Shown: positions 46,008 to 53,629 of the stretch, one piece after another
How positions within the stretch are numbered: position 1 is the first letter of the stretch
How the letters are laid out: the number at the start of each line of letters is the position of its first letter
NCBI GenBank assembly: GCA_022653215.1
Contig: JALCSJ010000001.1
Span: 1 to 64,000, forward strand
Reading direction: 5' to 3'
DNA from: Acidaminococcaceae bacterium
Lineage (GTDB): Bacteria; Bacillota; Negativicutes; Acidaminococcales; Acidaminococcaceae
Length of the DNA: 64,000 nt
Made by a program: the position numbers and the translations under genes
Notes under the pieces: generated by a model
What the model was told of the DNA's origin: nothing
What the model saw: only the letters and a program-made list of their open reading frames with translations
Database searches by the model: none

Positions 46008-47219
46008 ATGGCAAAGAAAGCAAAAATTAAATTGTTAAAGAAAAGCGAATTGCCAAAGGGCATAAGACAGAGAAAGGATAGTGGGAAATTTTTCTTTAGA
46101 TTTAATGCAGATAGGAAAACTTATTACAAAGAGTTTGAAACAAAAGAAGAGGCTAGAAAGGGTTATCTTATCGCTAGGGCAGAAGTAGCAGAGGGCAAAT
46201 ATAATAATAGTAAAGTTACTCTAAACCAATTAATAGAACAAGTCTTAACAATAGATAAAGCAAACGGAACAAGGTGTATTAACTCACTTAAATTACACAA
46301 CGGGTTTAAAAAGAGTTGTATTGAAAATTCCGTAGCATTGAGATTTGGTAAAATCCCCGTAAAAGATATTGAAGTAAAAGAATGTAACAATTGGCTATTA
46401 GAACAGTTAAGGTATCACAAAACAAAGATAGTAAAAGGTAAGACAGTTGATAATGGTAAACTTAGCACCAACACTATTAATAGATATATTGATATGTTAA
46501 AGGGCTATCTTAGCAGAGCGGTTAAATTAGGGTACATACAATATAATCCAATGGAAAGGATAGACCGACCAAAAGCCCAAAAGGTAAACAAAGATAGAGA
46601 GGCTTTAACAGATGTAGAGTTAACAATGTTTCTATCAACTATTAAAGAAAGAAGTCCTAAAGGTTGGGTGATGGCTTTGGCTATGTTAGATACGGGGGCA
46701 AGGGTACACGAATGTTTAGGGCTACAATGGAAGAACATAGATAATGATAGCAGTAAAATAGCCATTGAGGGTCAGTATGACCCAATAACCAAAACGAAAA
46801 AAGATATTAAGAACGGAGTTAAAAGAACGTGGGTAGCAAAGACTAGCACAATAAGAGAATTAATAAATATAAAGCCCGTAAACGCCAATAAAGAGGATTA
46901 TATATTCAAAGGGTACAAAGATAATAGCCCATTAGGTGTAGGGCGTGTAGAGCAAATATTCCGTAGTGTATTTAAGATATGCGGTATTAAGAAAACACCT
47001 CACTCTTTAAGGCACACGGGGGCAACTCTATTGTGGAAAGCAACTGGAGATATTAGGCTAGTTCAGAAATTTCTAGGTCATAAGAATATAGCCACAACGC
47101 AAAAGTATATTAATGATAACTTTACGGAAGTAAGCAAAGAAGAAACAGAGAGTATAAAGAACGCTTTACCCGATTTCGTGGAGAAGTCCAATCAACCTAT
47201 TTTAAGAGTAGTAGCATAA
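46008..47219 (+). CDS. int: Tyrosine recombinase/integrase
   Basis: A 403-residue site-specific recombinase. It has an N-terminal arm-binding AP2-like region (about 10-60), a core-binding SAM-like domain (about 65-175) and a catalytic domain with R232 (TGARVHECLGL), H332 and R335 (HSLRHTG), H358 (GHKNIA) and the nucleophile Y367. The ATG at 46008 is preferred over an in-frame TTG six bases earlier because of the AGAAAGGGG site. It belongs with the flanking 38-bp repeats. Confidence 0.93.
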   Translation: MAKKAKIKLLKKSELPKGIRQRKDSGKFFFRFNADRKTYYKEFETKEEARKGYLIARAEVAEGKYNNSKVTLNQLIEQVLTIDKANGTRCINSLKLHNGFKKSCIENSVALRFGKIPVKDIEVKECNNWLLEQLRYHKTKIVKGKTVDNGKLSTNTINRYIDMLKGYLSRAVKLGYIQYNPMERIDRPKAQKVNKDREALTDVELTMFLSTIKERSPKGWVMALAMLDTGARVHECLGLQWKNIDNDSSKIAIEGQYDPITKTKKDIKNGVKRTWVAKTSTIRELINIKPVNANKEDYIFKGYKDNSPLGVGRVEQIFRSVFKICGIKKTPHSLRHTGATLLWKATGDIRLVQKFLGHKNIATTQKYINDNFTEVSKEETESIKNALPDFVEKSNQPILRVVA

Positions 47220-47233
47220 CAGGGGGGTGTATC

Positions 47234-47407
47234 GTGTCAAAGGAAATAAAGGTATATGTAAAAGGCGGTTATTATGTAGGGCATAGCGATAAACAAATAA
47301 GCAAGAAATTAGAAAAGCAGTACAGAAAAACAATGAAGAGAGTACACAACGGATTATTAAAGATTTATCAAATAGAAAAAGAAAAGGGGTATATCAAATG
47401 TATTTAA
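47234..47407 (+). CDS. Small element ORF 1 after the integrase
   Basis: A 57-residue basic protein starting with GTG six bases after an AGGGGGG site. The reading frame is free of stops and its end overlaps the next small ORF by 10 bases, suggesting coupling. I recognise no domain. Confidence 0.45.
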   Translation: MSKEIKVYVKGGYYVGHSDKQISKKLEKQYRKTMKRVHNGLLKIYQIEKEKGYIKCI

Positions 47408-47562
47408 TCAAAACTAATGTTGATGGTTGTATCGTGGGTAATTATTACGGGGAGGGTTTTAATTCCCTTTTGGCGGCACAAAAGAAACTAAATGAAGTAT
47501 TAAATGGAGATAGTAAAGCAAAGATTTACAAGGTAGTGGAGATAGAAAAAAGCGGTAAATAG
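47398..47562 (+). CDS. Small element ORF 2 after the integrase
   Basis: A 54-residue protein starting MYLIKTNVDGCIVG, with an AAAAGGGG site 9 bases upstream of the ATG. It overlaps the preceding small gene. No domain is recognised. Confidence 0.45.
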   Translation: MYLIKTNVDGCIVGNYYGEGFNSLLAAQKKLNEVLNGDSKAKIYKVVEIEKSGK

Positions 47563-47570
47563 GGGGCAAA

Positions 47571-47590
47571 GTTACGCAGGAATTTACGCA
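47571..47590. other. Pair of candidate integrase arm sites
   Basis: GTTACGCA (47571-47578) and TTTACGCA (47583-47590) are close direct repeats within 40 bases of the right core repeat, matching the site near the left end. Confidence 0.45.
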
Positions 47591-47605
47591 GAAAAATCCA
47601 AAAAG

Positions 47606-47643
47606 TCTTGAAAATAAAACTTGCACATTGTATACAAAAGTGT
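47606..47643. repeat. attR-type 38-bp core repeat, right
   Basis: Identical to the left copy. Here the next six bases are TATAAT, so the repeat's TTGCAC becomes part of a complete promoter. Confidence 0.8.
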
Positions 47644-47649
47644 TATAAT
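47621..47649 (+). promoter_or_regulatory. Promoter spanning the right end of the element
   Basis: TTGCAC (47621-47626), 17 bases, TATAAT (47644-47649). The -35 and spacer are within the att repeat and the -10 is chromosomal. Confidence 0.7.
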
Positions 47650-47655
47650 CACCTT

Positions 47656-47706
47656 GTAAGTTAAACAAGCCCCTCATTTGCCCTTTTAATTAAGGGCTTT
47701 TTTTTT
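47656..47706 (+). ncRNA. Candidate short transcript at the integration site
   Basis: Between the attR promoter and an intrinsic terminator (GCCCTTTTAATTAAGGGC followed by nine or more T) lies a 50-60 base segment with no protein frame. It contains a CTTGT/ACAAG hairpin and CCCCTCATTTGCCC. A separate promoter for the next gene follows (47724-47752), so this may be a small RNA. Confidence 0.4.
47680..47706 (+). terminator. Intrinsic terminator before the MATE gene
   Basis: GCCCTT and AAGGGC around a TTAATT-type loop form the stem, with a long T run after it (to 47706). Confidence 0.8.
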
Positions 47707-47723
47707 GCCTGTTTTTGTGGGGT

Positions 47724-47752
47724 TTGCCCATTAGTAACATATGTGGTAAAAT
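47724..47752 (+). promoter_or_regulatory. MATE gene promoter
   Basis: TTGCCC (47724-47729) and TAAAAT (47747-47752) are separated by 17 bases, with TGG as an extended -10 element. Confidence 0.6.
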
Positions 47753-47783
47753 ATTGCAGCGTTTACGTAGAAGAGGTTAATAT

Positions 47784-49202
47784 ATGAAGAATATTAAAAG
47801 AACAGATGATAAAAACATTTTAGGCTATGCGCCTATTAACACACTACTGAAAATGTTTGCCGGCCCGGCAATTATTTCTATGGTGGCTAATGCCCTTTAC
47901 AATATTGTGGACCAGATTTACATTGGTAATTCTGTTGGTTATTTGGGTATAGCCGCTACTACAGTAGCTTTTCCTATTGTGACCATAGTTATGGCCTTGG
48001 GAACTTTATTGGGAGTAGGGGGCAGTGCTTTGGCCGCCATAAAGTTGGGAGAGGAAAAGAAAAAAGATGCAGAAGAAATATTAAACTCTGTGCTGCTGGT
48101 AGGCCTTATTTGCAGTACCTTGATGACTATTGTCGGAGAAATTTTTCTTACGGAGCTTATTACTGCTTTTGGTGCTACAAGCCAGACCTTATTATATAGC
48201 AAGCAATATGGTGGGGTTATGATTGCTCTGGCACCTATTTCCACCATCATTGGTATTTTGTGCAATATGGCACGGACAGACGGCAGCCCCCAATTAGCTA
48301 TGCGTGCTTTGGTCGGTGGAGTTTTGGCCAATGTGGTTTTAGACCCGATTTTCATCTTTGTCTTTCAGTGGGGAGTTTTGGGAGCGGCTTTAGCTACCGC
48401 AGCCTCTCAGATCTTTTCTGCTCTTGTTTTAACCTGGTATTTTAAGTACAGAGGTAAGATGCGTTTTGATTATGAGGATTTTACCAACCCTAATAAGCAT
48501 TTGGTTAAGCGGGCTATGGCCATCGGGGCTTCTAGCTGTTTAGTGCAGCTCAGCTCCACGGTTCTGCAAATACTCATGAATAATTCTTTGTTATATTATG
48601 GTAATTTGTCTTCAGTAGGAGGGGATGTGGCTATTGGAGCCGTAGGCATTGTCATGAAAATAAATATGATCTTTATTTCTGTGGCTATTGGCATCGGCAT
48701 TGGCGCTCAGCCTATTATTGGCTTTAATAAAGGGGCTGAACATTACGACAGAGTATTAGCTACATACAAGTTGGCGGCTAAATGTGCTACAACTGTCACA
48801 ACTGTAGGATGGTTGTGCTGTATGCTGATGCCCCATCTTATTTTAAAAATTTTCGGCAGCAGCAGCGCTCCCGGTTTTCTTGATTTTGCTACTGATGCTA
48901 TGCGCTGGTTCTTGGGAGCAGTATTTGTAGCAGGTTTCCAGATTATTTCTACAGGGTATTTCCAGGCTACAGGACAACCATTTAAAGCATCTGTTTTATC
49001 CATGATGCGTCAATTCATTCTTTTGGTTCCTTTGATTTTAATTTTGCCCATGTACTTTGGTTTATATGGCATTGTTTATGCAGGGGCAGTAGCTGATGTA
49101 ATAGCTGCGGCAACAATTGCAATTTTTATGCATAAAGAAGTTCATAAATTAAAAGCTTTAATCGCTGCCGGAAAATCATCCCTGGCAGTTAAGGCAGAAT
49201 AA
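47784..49202 (+). CDS. MATE family efflux transporter
   Basis: A 472-residue exporter with 12 predicted membrane helices in two similar halves. The N-terminal GPAIISMVANALYNIVDQIYIG segment, the DGSPQLAMRALVGG loop and the GIGAQPIIGFNKGAE segment are typical of the DinF/NorM-like bacterial MATE family. It is an antiporter of drugs or other cations. The substrate cannot be inferred. Confidence 0.92.
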   Translation: MKNIKRTDDKNILGYAPINTLLKMFAGPAIISMVANALYNIVDQIYIGNSVGYLGIAATTVAFPIVTIVMALGTLLGVGGSALAAIKLGEEKKKDAEEILNSVLLVGLICSTLMTIVGEIFLTELITAFGATSQTLLYSKQYGGVMIALAPISTIIGILCNMARTDGSPQLAMRALVGGVLANVVLDPIFIFVFQWGVLGAALATAASQIFSALVLTWYFKYRGKMRFDYEDFTNPNKHLVKRAMAIGASSCLVQLSSTVLQILMNNSLLYYGNLSSVGGDVAIGAVGIVMKINMIFISVAIGIGIGAQPIIGFNKGAEHYDRVLATYKLAAKCATTVTTVGWLCCMLMPHLILKIFGSSSAPGFLDFATDAMRWFLGAVFVAGFQIISTGYFQATGQPFKASVLSMMRQFILLVPLILILPMYFGLYGIVYAGAVADVIAAATIAIFMHKEVHKLKALIAAGKSSLAVKAE

Positions 49203-49203
49203 A

Positions 49204-49253
49204 AAAAGAGGCTGTAACATAATGATAAAAGTCATTTTGTTACAGCCTCTTTT
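49204..49253. terminator. Palindromic terminator, hairpin family copy 3
   Basis: AAAAGAGGCTGTAACA... and its complement (49204-49224 with 49232-49253), with T runs on both strands, lie between the convergent MATE and tex genes. Confidence 0.8.
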
Positions 49254-49256
49254 GTT

Positions 49257-51440
49257 TTATTGTTTTTTGGGTGCTTGGGCCTTCTTTAGACTTAAGCCAA
49301 TCCGATTACGTTTCTCATCAATGCTGATAATAATAGGCTCAATAATATCGCCTACTGATACTACATCCAGAGGATGCTTAAAATATTTATTGCTTAATTC
49401 CGATTTGTGAATAAGGCCGCTGACTTTCAGGCCAATATCCACAAACACACCGAAATCAACTACATTTTGCACTCTGCCTTTTACTTTGGTGCCAATGGTT
49501 AAATCAGACAACTTAGTTACATTTTTTCGGCTCAAAGGAGCAGGAGAATCTTCTCTGGGGTCTCTGCCCGGTTTGGCCAAGGCTTGAAGAATATCAGTTA
49601 CAGTAGGCAGGCCTGCCTGCAGCTTATCTGCTAATTCTTTGGGATTGGCTTTGGCTGCGGCAATTTGCACAGCAGCGGTGCTTTGAGAGAATTGGGTCAA
49701 AGAAAAGCCTAATTCTTTTAAAATAGCTTCAGCCAAAGGATAACTTTCCGGATGGACGGAAGTATTGTCCAAAGGATTTGCACCATTTAAAATTCGCAGG
49801 AAACCGGCACACTGAGTGAAAGCAGCAGGCCCTAAACGAGATACTTTTAACAATTCTTTCCTGCTTTTAAAACAGCCTGTTTCTGTCCGATAAGTAATAA
49901 TGTTTTTGGCTACAGGCTTGCTGATACCTGCTACATAGGTTAAAAGGGAAGCGGAAGCAGTGTTTAATTCCACGCCTACATGGTTAACACAGGATTCTAC
50001 TACAGTACCCAGCGTTCCGGTAAGCTCTTTTTGATTAACGTCATGCTGGTATTGTCCGACACCGATGGCTTTAGGCTCAATTTTAACAAGTTCTGCCAGG
50101 GGATCCTGAACTCTGCGGGCAATAGAAACAGCTCCGCGCAAAGTCAGATCCAGATCAGGCATTTCTTCTCTGGCCAGTTTGGAAGCGGAGTACACAGAGG
50201 CACCTGCTTCACTGGTAATTACATAGGACATATTCAATTTGTATTTTTCAATCATCTTGGCGGTAAATTCTTCTGTTTCATAAGAAGCAGTACCATTGCC
50301 AATGGAGGCTAACGTCACATGATATTTAGTGACTAAGTCCACAAAAGTTTTTTCTGACAGTTCATACTGTCTTTCGCTGGTAGTTACATTGATGACAGCT
50401 GTTGCCAAAACGGTTCCCTGGGGATTAACTACAGCACATTTACAGCCGGTGCGGTAGCCCGGGTCCATACCAAGAACCGTATGACCGCCTAAAGGCTGTT
50501 GCAGAAGTAATTGTCTTAAATTAACTGCAAAAACAGAAATGGCCTGTTTCTCGGCTTTTTCTGTTAATTCATTGCGGATTTCTCTTTCAATAGCAGGGAA
50601 AATTAACCGTTTATAGGAATCTTCCAGAGCAGTTTTATACATTTCCGTAAAGGTGCCTACCGGTTTAATTCCTACTTTCCGTCCAATAATATTATATATA
50701 GCATCTCCGGGCAGAACTAATTTTACCTTTAGCATATCCTTAGTTTCACCGCGGTTTAAAGCCAAAATACGATGGGGAGGGAGCTGTCTGATAGGTTCAG
50801 AATAATCTTTGTACATTAAGAAGTCTTGGCCTGTAGTTTCATCAGCAGTTAATTCACTGGCTAATTCTGCATTGCGCCACATTTCTTTTCTCACAAGATC
50901 TCTTATATCGGCGCGGTCAGAAAGATTTTCTGCTACTATATCCATAGCACCCTGCCAAGCTTCTTCTGTGGTTTTTACCTCTTTTTCTTCATTTAGGTAG
51001 TCTTGTGCTAATTCTTCCAGACTAACTTTAGGTTCTTCTTGAGCCATAATAAATTGTGCTAAAGGTTCTAAACCTTTTTCCTTGGCAATAGTGGCTCTGG
51101 TACGTTTCTTTTGCTTGTATGGAAGATATAAATCTTCAAGTTCTTGAAGCTTTGTGGTAGCATTTATAGCTGCGCTCAATTCCGGAGTAAGTTTTCCCTG
51201 ACCGTCAATAGATGCCAGCACTTCTGCCCGTCTTTGTGCTAAACTGCGCAAATATTGAGCTCTTTCGCTGACATTTCTTATTTGTTCTTCATCTAAAGAA
51301 CCTGTTACTTCTTTTCTGTAACGGGCTACAAAAGGAATAGTGTTGCCCTCGTCCAAAAGTGTCAGAGTAGCAGAAACTTTTCCTGCGGGTATCTGCAGTT
51401 CTTTAGCAATAATAGGGGAAATAATATTAATGTCTTCCAT
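49257..51440 (-). CDS. tex: Tex family RNA-binding transcription accessory protein
   Basis: A 727-residue Tex-type protein: an N-terminal helical part, a YqgF-like RNase H fold (near 325-430, GMDPGYRTGCK), helix-hairpin-helix domains and a C-terminal S1 domain (about 650-720, with GTKVKGRVQNVVDFGVFVDIG). It binds RNA and influences transcription. The ATG at 51440 has an AAAGAGG site. Upstream in-frame starts would add an unlikely hydrophobic extension. Confidence 0.93.
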   Translation of the reverse strand: MEDINIISPIIAKELQIPAGKVSATLTLLDEGNTIPFVARYRKEVTGSLDEEQIRNVSERAQYLRSLAQRRAEVLASIDGQGKLTPELSAAINATTKLQELEDLYLPYKQKKRTRATIAKEKGLEPLAQFIMAQEEPKVSLEELAQDYLNEEKEVKTTEEAWQGAMDIVAENLSDRADIRDLVRKEMWRNAELASELTADETTGQDFLMYKDYSEPIRQLPPHRILALNRGETKDMLKVKLVLPGDAIYNIIGRKVGIKPVGTFTEMYKTALEDSYKRLIFPAIEREIRNELTEKAEKQAISVFAVNLRQLLLQQPLGGHTVLGMDPGYRTGCKCAVVNPQGTVLATAVINVTTSERQYELSEKTFVDLVTKYHVTLASIGNGTASYETEEFTAKMIEKYKLNMSYVITSEAGASVYSASKLAREEMPDLDLTLRGAVSIARRVQDPLAELVKIEPKAIGVGQYQHDVNQKELTGTLGTVVESCVNHVGVELNTASASLLTYVAGISKPVAKNIITYRTETGCFKSRKELLKVSRLGPAAFTQCAGFLRILNGANPLDNTSVHPESYPLAEAILKELGFSLTQFSQSTAAVQIAAAKANPKELADKLQAGLPTVTDILQALAKPGRDPREDSPAPLSRKNVTKLSDLTIGTKVKGRVQNVVDFGVFVDIGLKVSGLIHKSELSNKYFKHPLDVVSVGDIIEPIIISIDEKRNRIGLSLKKAQAPKKQ

Positions 51441-51480
51441 AAATTTGAACCTCTTTCTTAAAAATAAAGTTACATTGGCT

Positions 51481-51510
51481 ATTATACTACCCTCGAGGGT
51501 TTTAAAGCAA
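51481..51510 (-). promoter_or_regulatory. tex promoter with palindrome in its spacer
   Basis: On the minus strand TTGCTT (51505-51510) and TATAAT (51481-51486) are 18 bases apart. The spacer contains a perfect 12-bp palindrome ACCCTCGAGGGT (51489-51500), a likely operator position. Confidence 0.55.
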
Positions 51511-51538
51511 GATTTTGTATCCGGGCTAAAGTAGACTA

Positions 51539-51568
51539 TTGACATTAAGGATATTACAATAGTATAAT
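51539..51568 (+). promoter_or_regulatory. Promoter for the perR-like gene
   Basis: TTGACA (51539-51544), 18 bases, TATAAT (51563-51568). An A+T-rich imperfect inverted repeat with ACAATA/TATTGT ends spans the -10 region, and might be an autoregulatory PerR/Fur-type box. Confidence 0.6.
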
Positions 51569-51656
51569 GTAACAAATAATTATTATTGTTTTCCGACGCT
51601 ATGAGGCAAGAAATAATATTGTGAAAGTAGGCATGAAAGGTACGGAGGAAGAAATC

Positions 51657-52082
51657 ATGTATAATAATGTAGAGTTAGCGAAAATATTAAGAAGTAATGG
51701 CTGCAAAGTCACTCCTCAGCGGTTGGCTGTTTATGAAATGCTTTCCAACACTACGGAGCATCCCACAGCTGAGACAATTTACAAACAAGTGAAACCCTTG
51801 TATCCAACCATGAGTTTTGCTACGGTTTACAAGTCTCTGGAGATTTTAAGCAAACTAAATATTATCCAAGTGTTGAATACAGGAGAAGACAGCTATCGTT
51901 ATGATGCCAACATTGAGGAACATGCTCATATTGTTTGCACCAAATGCGGTAAGGTAGCAGATGTGAAACCTTTGCCCAGCAGAGAGATTGTTGATGCTGT
52001 AGAAGAGGACACAAAGTTCCAGGTTCAAGGCAAACAATTCTATTTTTATGGGATTTGCCCAGAGTGCCAGAAACTTCATTAA
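51657..52082 (+). CDS. perR: Fur-family regulator, PerR-like
   Basis: A 141-residue metal-dependent repressor. The histidine of TEHPTAETIY, the aspartate in YRYD, the HAH pair and the downstream VADV aspartate match the regulatory metal ligands of PerR, and CxxC motifs (CTKCGK, CPEC) match the structural zinc site. This favours a peroxide-sensing PerR over Fur, though sequence alone does not settle it. The ATG at 51657 has a GGAGGAAG site. Confidence 0.8.
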   Translation: MYNNVELAKILRSNGCKVTPQRLAVYEMLSNTTEHPTAETIYKQVKPLYPTMSFATVYKSLEILSKLNIIQVLNTGEDSYRYDANIEEHAHIVCTKCGKVADVKPLPSREIVDAVEEDTKFQVQGKQFYFYGICPECQKLH

Positions 52083-52101
52083 GCTTAAAAAATTCAAATA
52101 A

Positions 52102-52136
52102 AAAACACTGAATTGTCAAATCCAGTGTTTTTTTTC
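52102..52136 (+). terminator. Intrinsic terminator after the perR-like gene
   Basis: AAAACACTG (52102-52110) and CAGTGTTTT (52123-52131) with a long T run. Confidence 0.85.
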
Positions 52137-52189
52137 GTATAATTTAGTATTATAATATTTAGGAAACTACGATAATTAGGGGAGACGAG

Positions 52190-52843
52190 ATGACTATACA
52201 AAATTACATAGAACATACTTTATTAAAACCTGAAGCAACAGCCCAAGCAATTATCAACCTATGCAAGGAAGCACAAGAGGCGGAACTCTTTGCTGTTTGT
52301 GTTAATCCTTGTTATGTGGAATTAGCCAAAGAAACTTTAAAAAATTCTTTTGTTAAAGTTGTAACTGTGGTGGGTTTTCCTTTGGGTGCTACTTTTTCCC
52401 GTATCAAAGCTTTAGAAGCAGAACTGGCGATTAAGGACGGTGCTGATGAAATCGATATGGTAATGAATATCGGTGCTTTGAAAAGCGGCGCATATCATGC
52501 TGTAATAGAAGATATCAAAAAAGTTGTAGAAGCAGCTGATAAACATCCTGTTAAGGTAATTATTGAAACCTGCCTTTTAACAGATGAAGAAAAAATTCAA
52601 GCTGTGAGCCTTATTGCCAGGGGAGGCGCTCAATTCGTTAAAACCAGTACAGGTTTTAATAAAGCAGGTGCAACTGTAGCAGATGTAAAACTGCTAAGAA
52701 AAGAAGCTGACAAATATGGACTTGGGGTTAAGGCCGCCGGCGGAATCAGAGATGCAGCTACTGCCAAAGCTATGCTGGCAGCAGGAGCAGATAGGCTGGG
52801 GACCAGCGCCGGCAAAGCGCTTGCCGAGGCTTACCATGACTAA
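52190..52843 (+). CDS. deoC: Deoxyribose-phosphate aldolase
   Basis: Cleaves 2-deoxyribose 5-phosphate to glyceraldehyde 3-phosphate and acetaldehyde. The 217-residue TIM barrel has the Schiff-base lysine in FVKTSTGF, VKAAGGIRD with the second lysine, and DEIDMVMNIG. The gene overlaps the next by 8 bases. Confidence 0.95.
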   Translation: MTIQNYIEHTLLKPEATAQAIINLCKEAQEAELFAVCVNPCYVELAKETLKNSFVKVVTVVGFPLGATFSRIKALEAELAIKDGADEIDMVMNIGALKSGAYHAVIEDIKKVVEAADKHPVKVIIETCLLTDEEKIQAVSLIARGGAQFVKTSTGFNKAGATVADVKLLRKEADKYGLGVKAAGGIRDAATAKAMLAAGADRLGTSAGKALAEAYHD

Positions 52844-53618
52844 TAATTTTGAAGTAGATGTTTTAGCAAGTGGCAGTAAGGGAAATTCTACTCTTATTAG
52901 AGCAGGAAATACGGCTATTTTAATAGATGCGGGTATTTCTTGCCGTAGAATCATGAAAGGGTTACAATCCTGTGGGTTGGAACCTCAGGATTTGAGCGGC
53001 ATTCTTATTACTCATGAACATACAGACCATGTGATGGGGCTTGCAGTTTTGTGCAAAAATATTCCTCATGTGCCCATTTTTGCTAATGAAAAAACCTGGG
53101 GACGTTTGGCCGTTAGACGCAGCCTTTCTAATGAACAAAGAAGAGTTTTCCCCCGGGGTTGTGTTTTGGGAAATATTAGAGTGGAATCTTTTAAGGTTCC
53201 CCATGATGCAGCAGATACAGTTGGTTATAAGCTCTTTTATAAGAACGATAAATGTACTTATCTGACTGATTGCGGGTATATAACTAAAGAATGTGAACAG
53301 GCAGTGGAAGGCAGCAACACCTTGATTTTAGAAGCTAATCACGATGAAACTCTATTGCGGAACGGACCTTACCCAAAATCCTTGCAGGAGAGAATTGCCG
53401 GACACTGGGGGCATTTATCCAATGCTACGGCAGGAAAGTTCCTTACGGAATTAGCTAACAGACCGGAAGAAGTAATTCTTGCTCATTTAAGCGAGCAAAA
53501 CAACACAGAAGCAATTGCTTTTAATACAGTTCATGAAATCTTGGCAAATGCCAACGAAGCTAAAAATATTAGAATTTATGTTGCCCATCAACGGCAATTA
53601 GTAAGCAATAGGGAATAG
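52836..53618 (+). CDS. walJ: MBL-fold hydrolase, WalJ/YycJ-like
   Basis: A 260-residue metallo-beta-lactamase fold protein. The SGSKGNST start, the THEHTDHV metal motif and the later TDCGY and EANHD segments match the WalJ (YycJ) family of putative exonucleases. The order with htrA and rlmH after it repeats the region downstream of walRK in many Firmicutes, though no walK is seen here. Confidence 0.88.
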   Translation: MTNNFEVDVLASGSKGNSTLIRAGNTAILIDAGISCRRIMKGLQSCGLEPQDLSGILITHEHTDHVMGLAVLCKNIPHVPIFANEKTWGRLAVRRSLSNEQRRVFPRGCVLGNIRVESFKVPHDAADTVGYKLFYKNDKCTYLTDCGYITKECEQAVEGSNTLILEANHDETLLRNGPYPKSLQERIAGHWGHLSNATAGKFLTELANRPEEVILAHLSEQNNTEAIAFNTVHEILANANEAKNIRIYVAHQRQLVSNRE

Positions 53619-53629
53619 GAGAGAAGAAT

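Larger units (their letters stand above)
43147..47643. mobile_element. Small integrative element with tyrosine integrase
   Basis: A 38-bp perfect direct repeat lies at 43147-43184 and 47606-47643, bounding a region that holds a tyrosine recombinase near its right end, an excisionase-like HTH protein, and several small unrelated ORFs. Composition is more A+T-rich than the flanking chromosome, with more AGA and ATA codons. Length from repeat to repeat is 4459 bp. It carries no conjugation, capsid or resistance genes that I can recognise. No family of integrative element could be named. Confidence 0.85.

Noticed and set aside
43147..47643. CRISPR array, toxin-antitoxin or restriction system as cargo
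   Set aside because: No spaced repeats, nuclease or methyltransferase motifs were seen. The small ORFs have no recognised toxin family.
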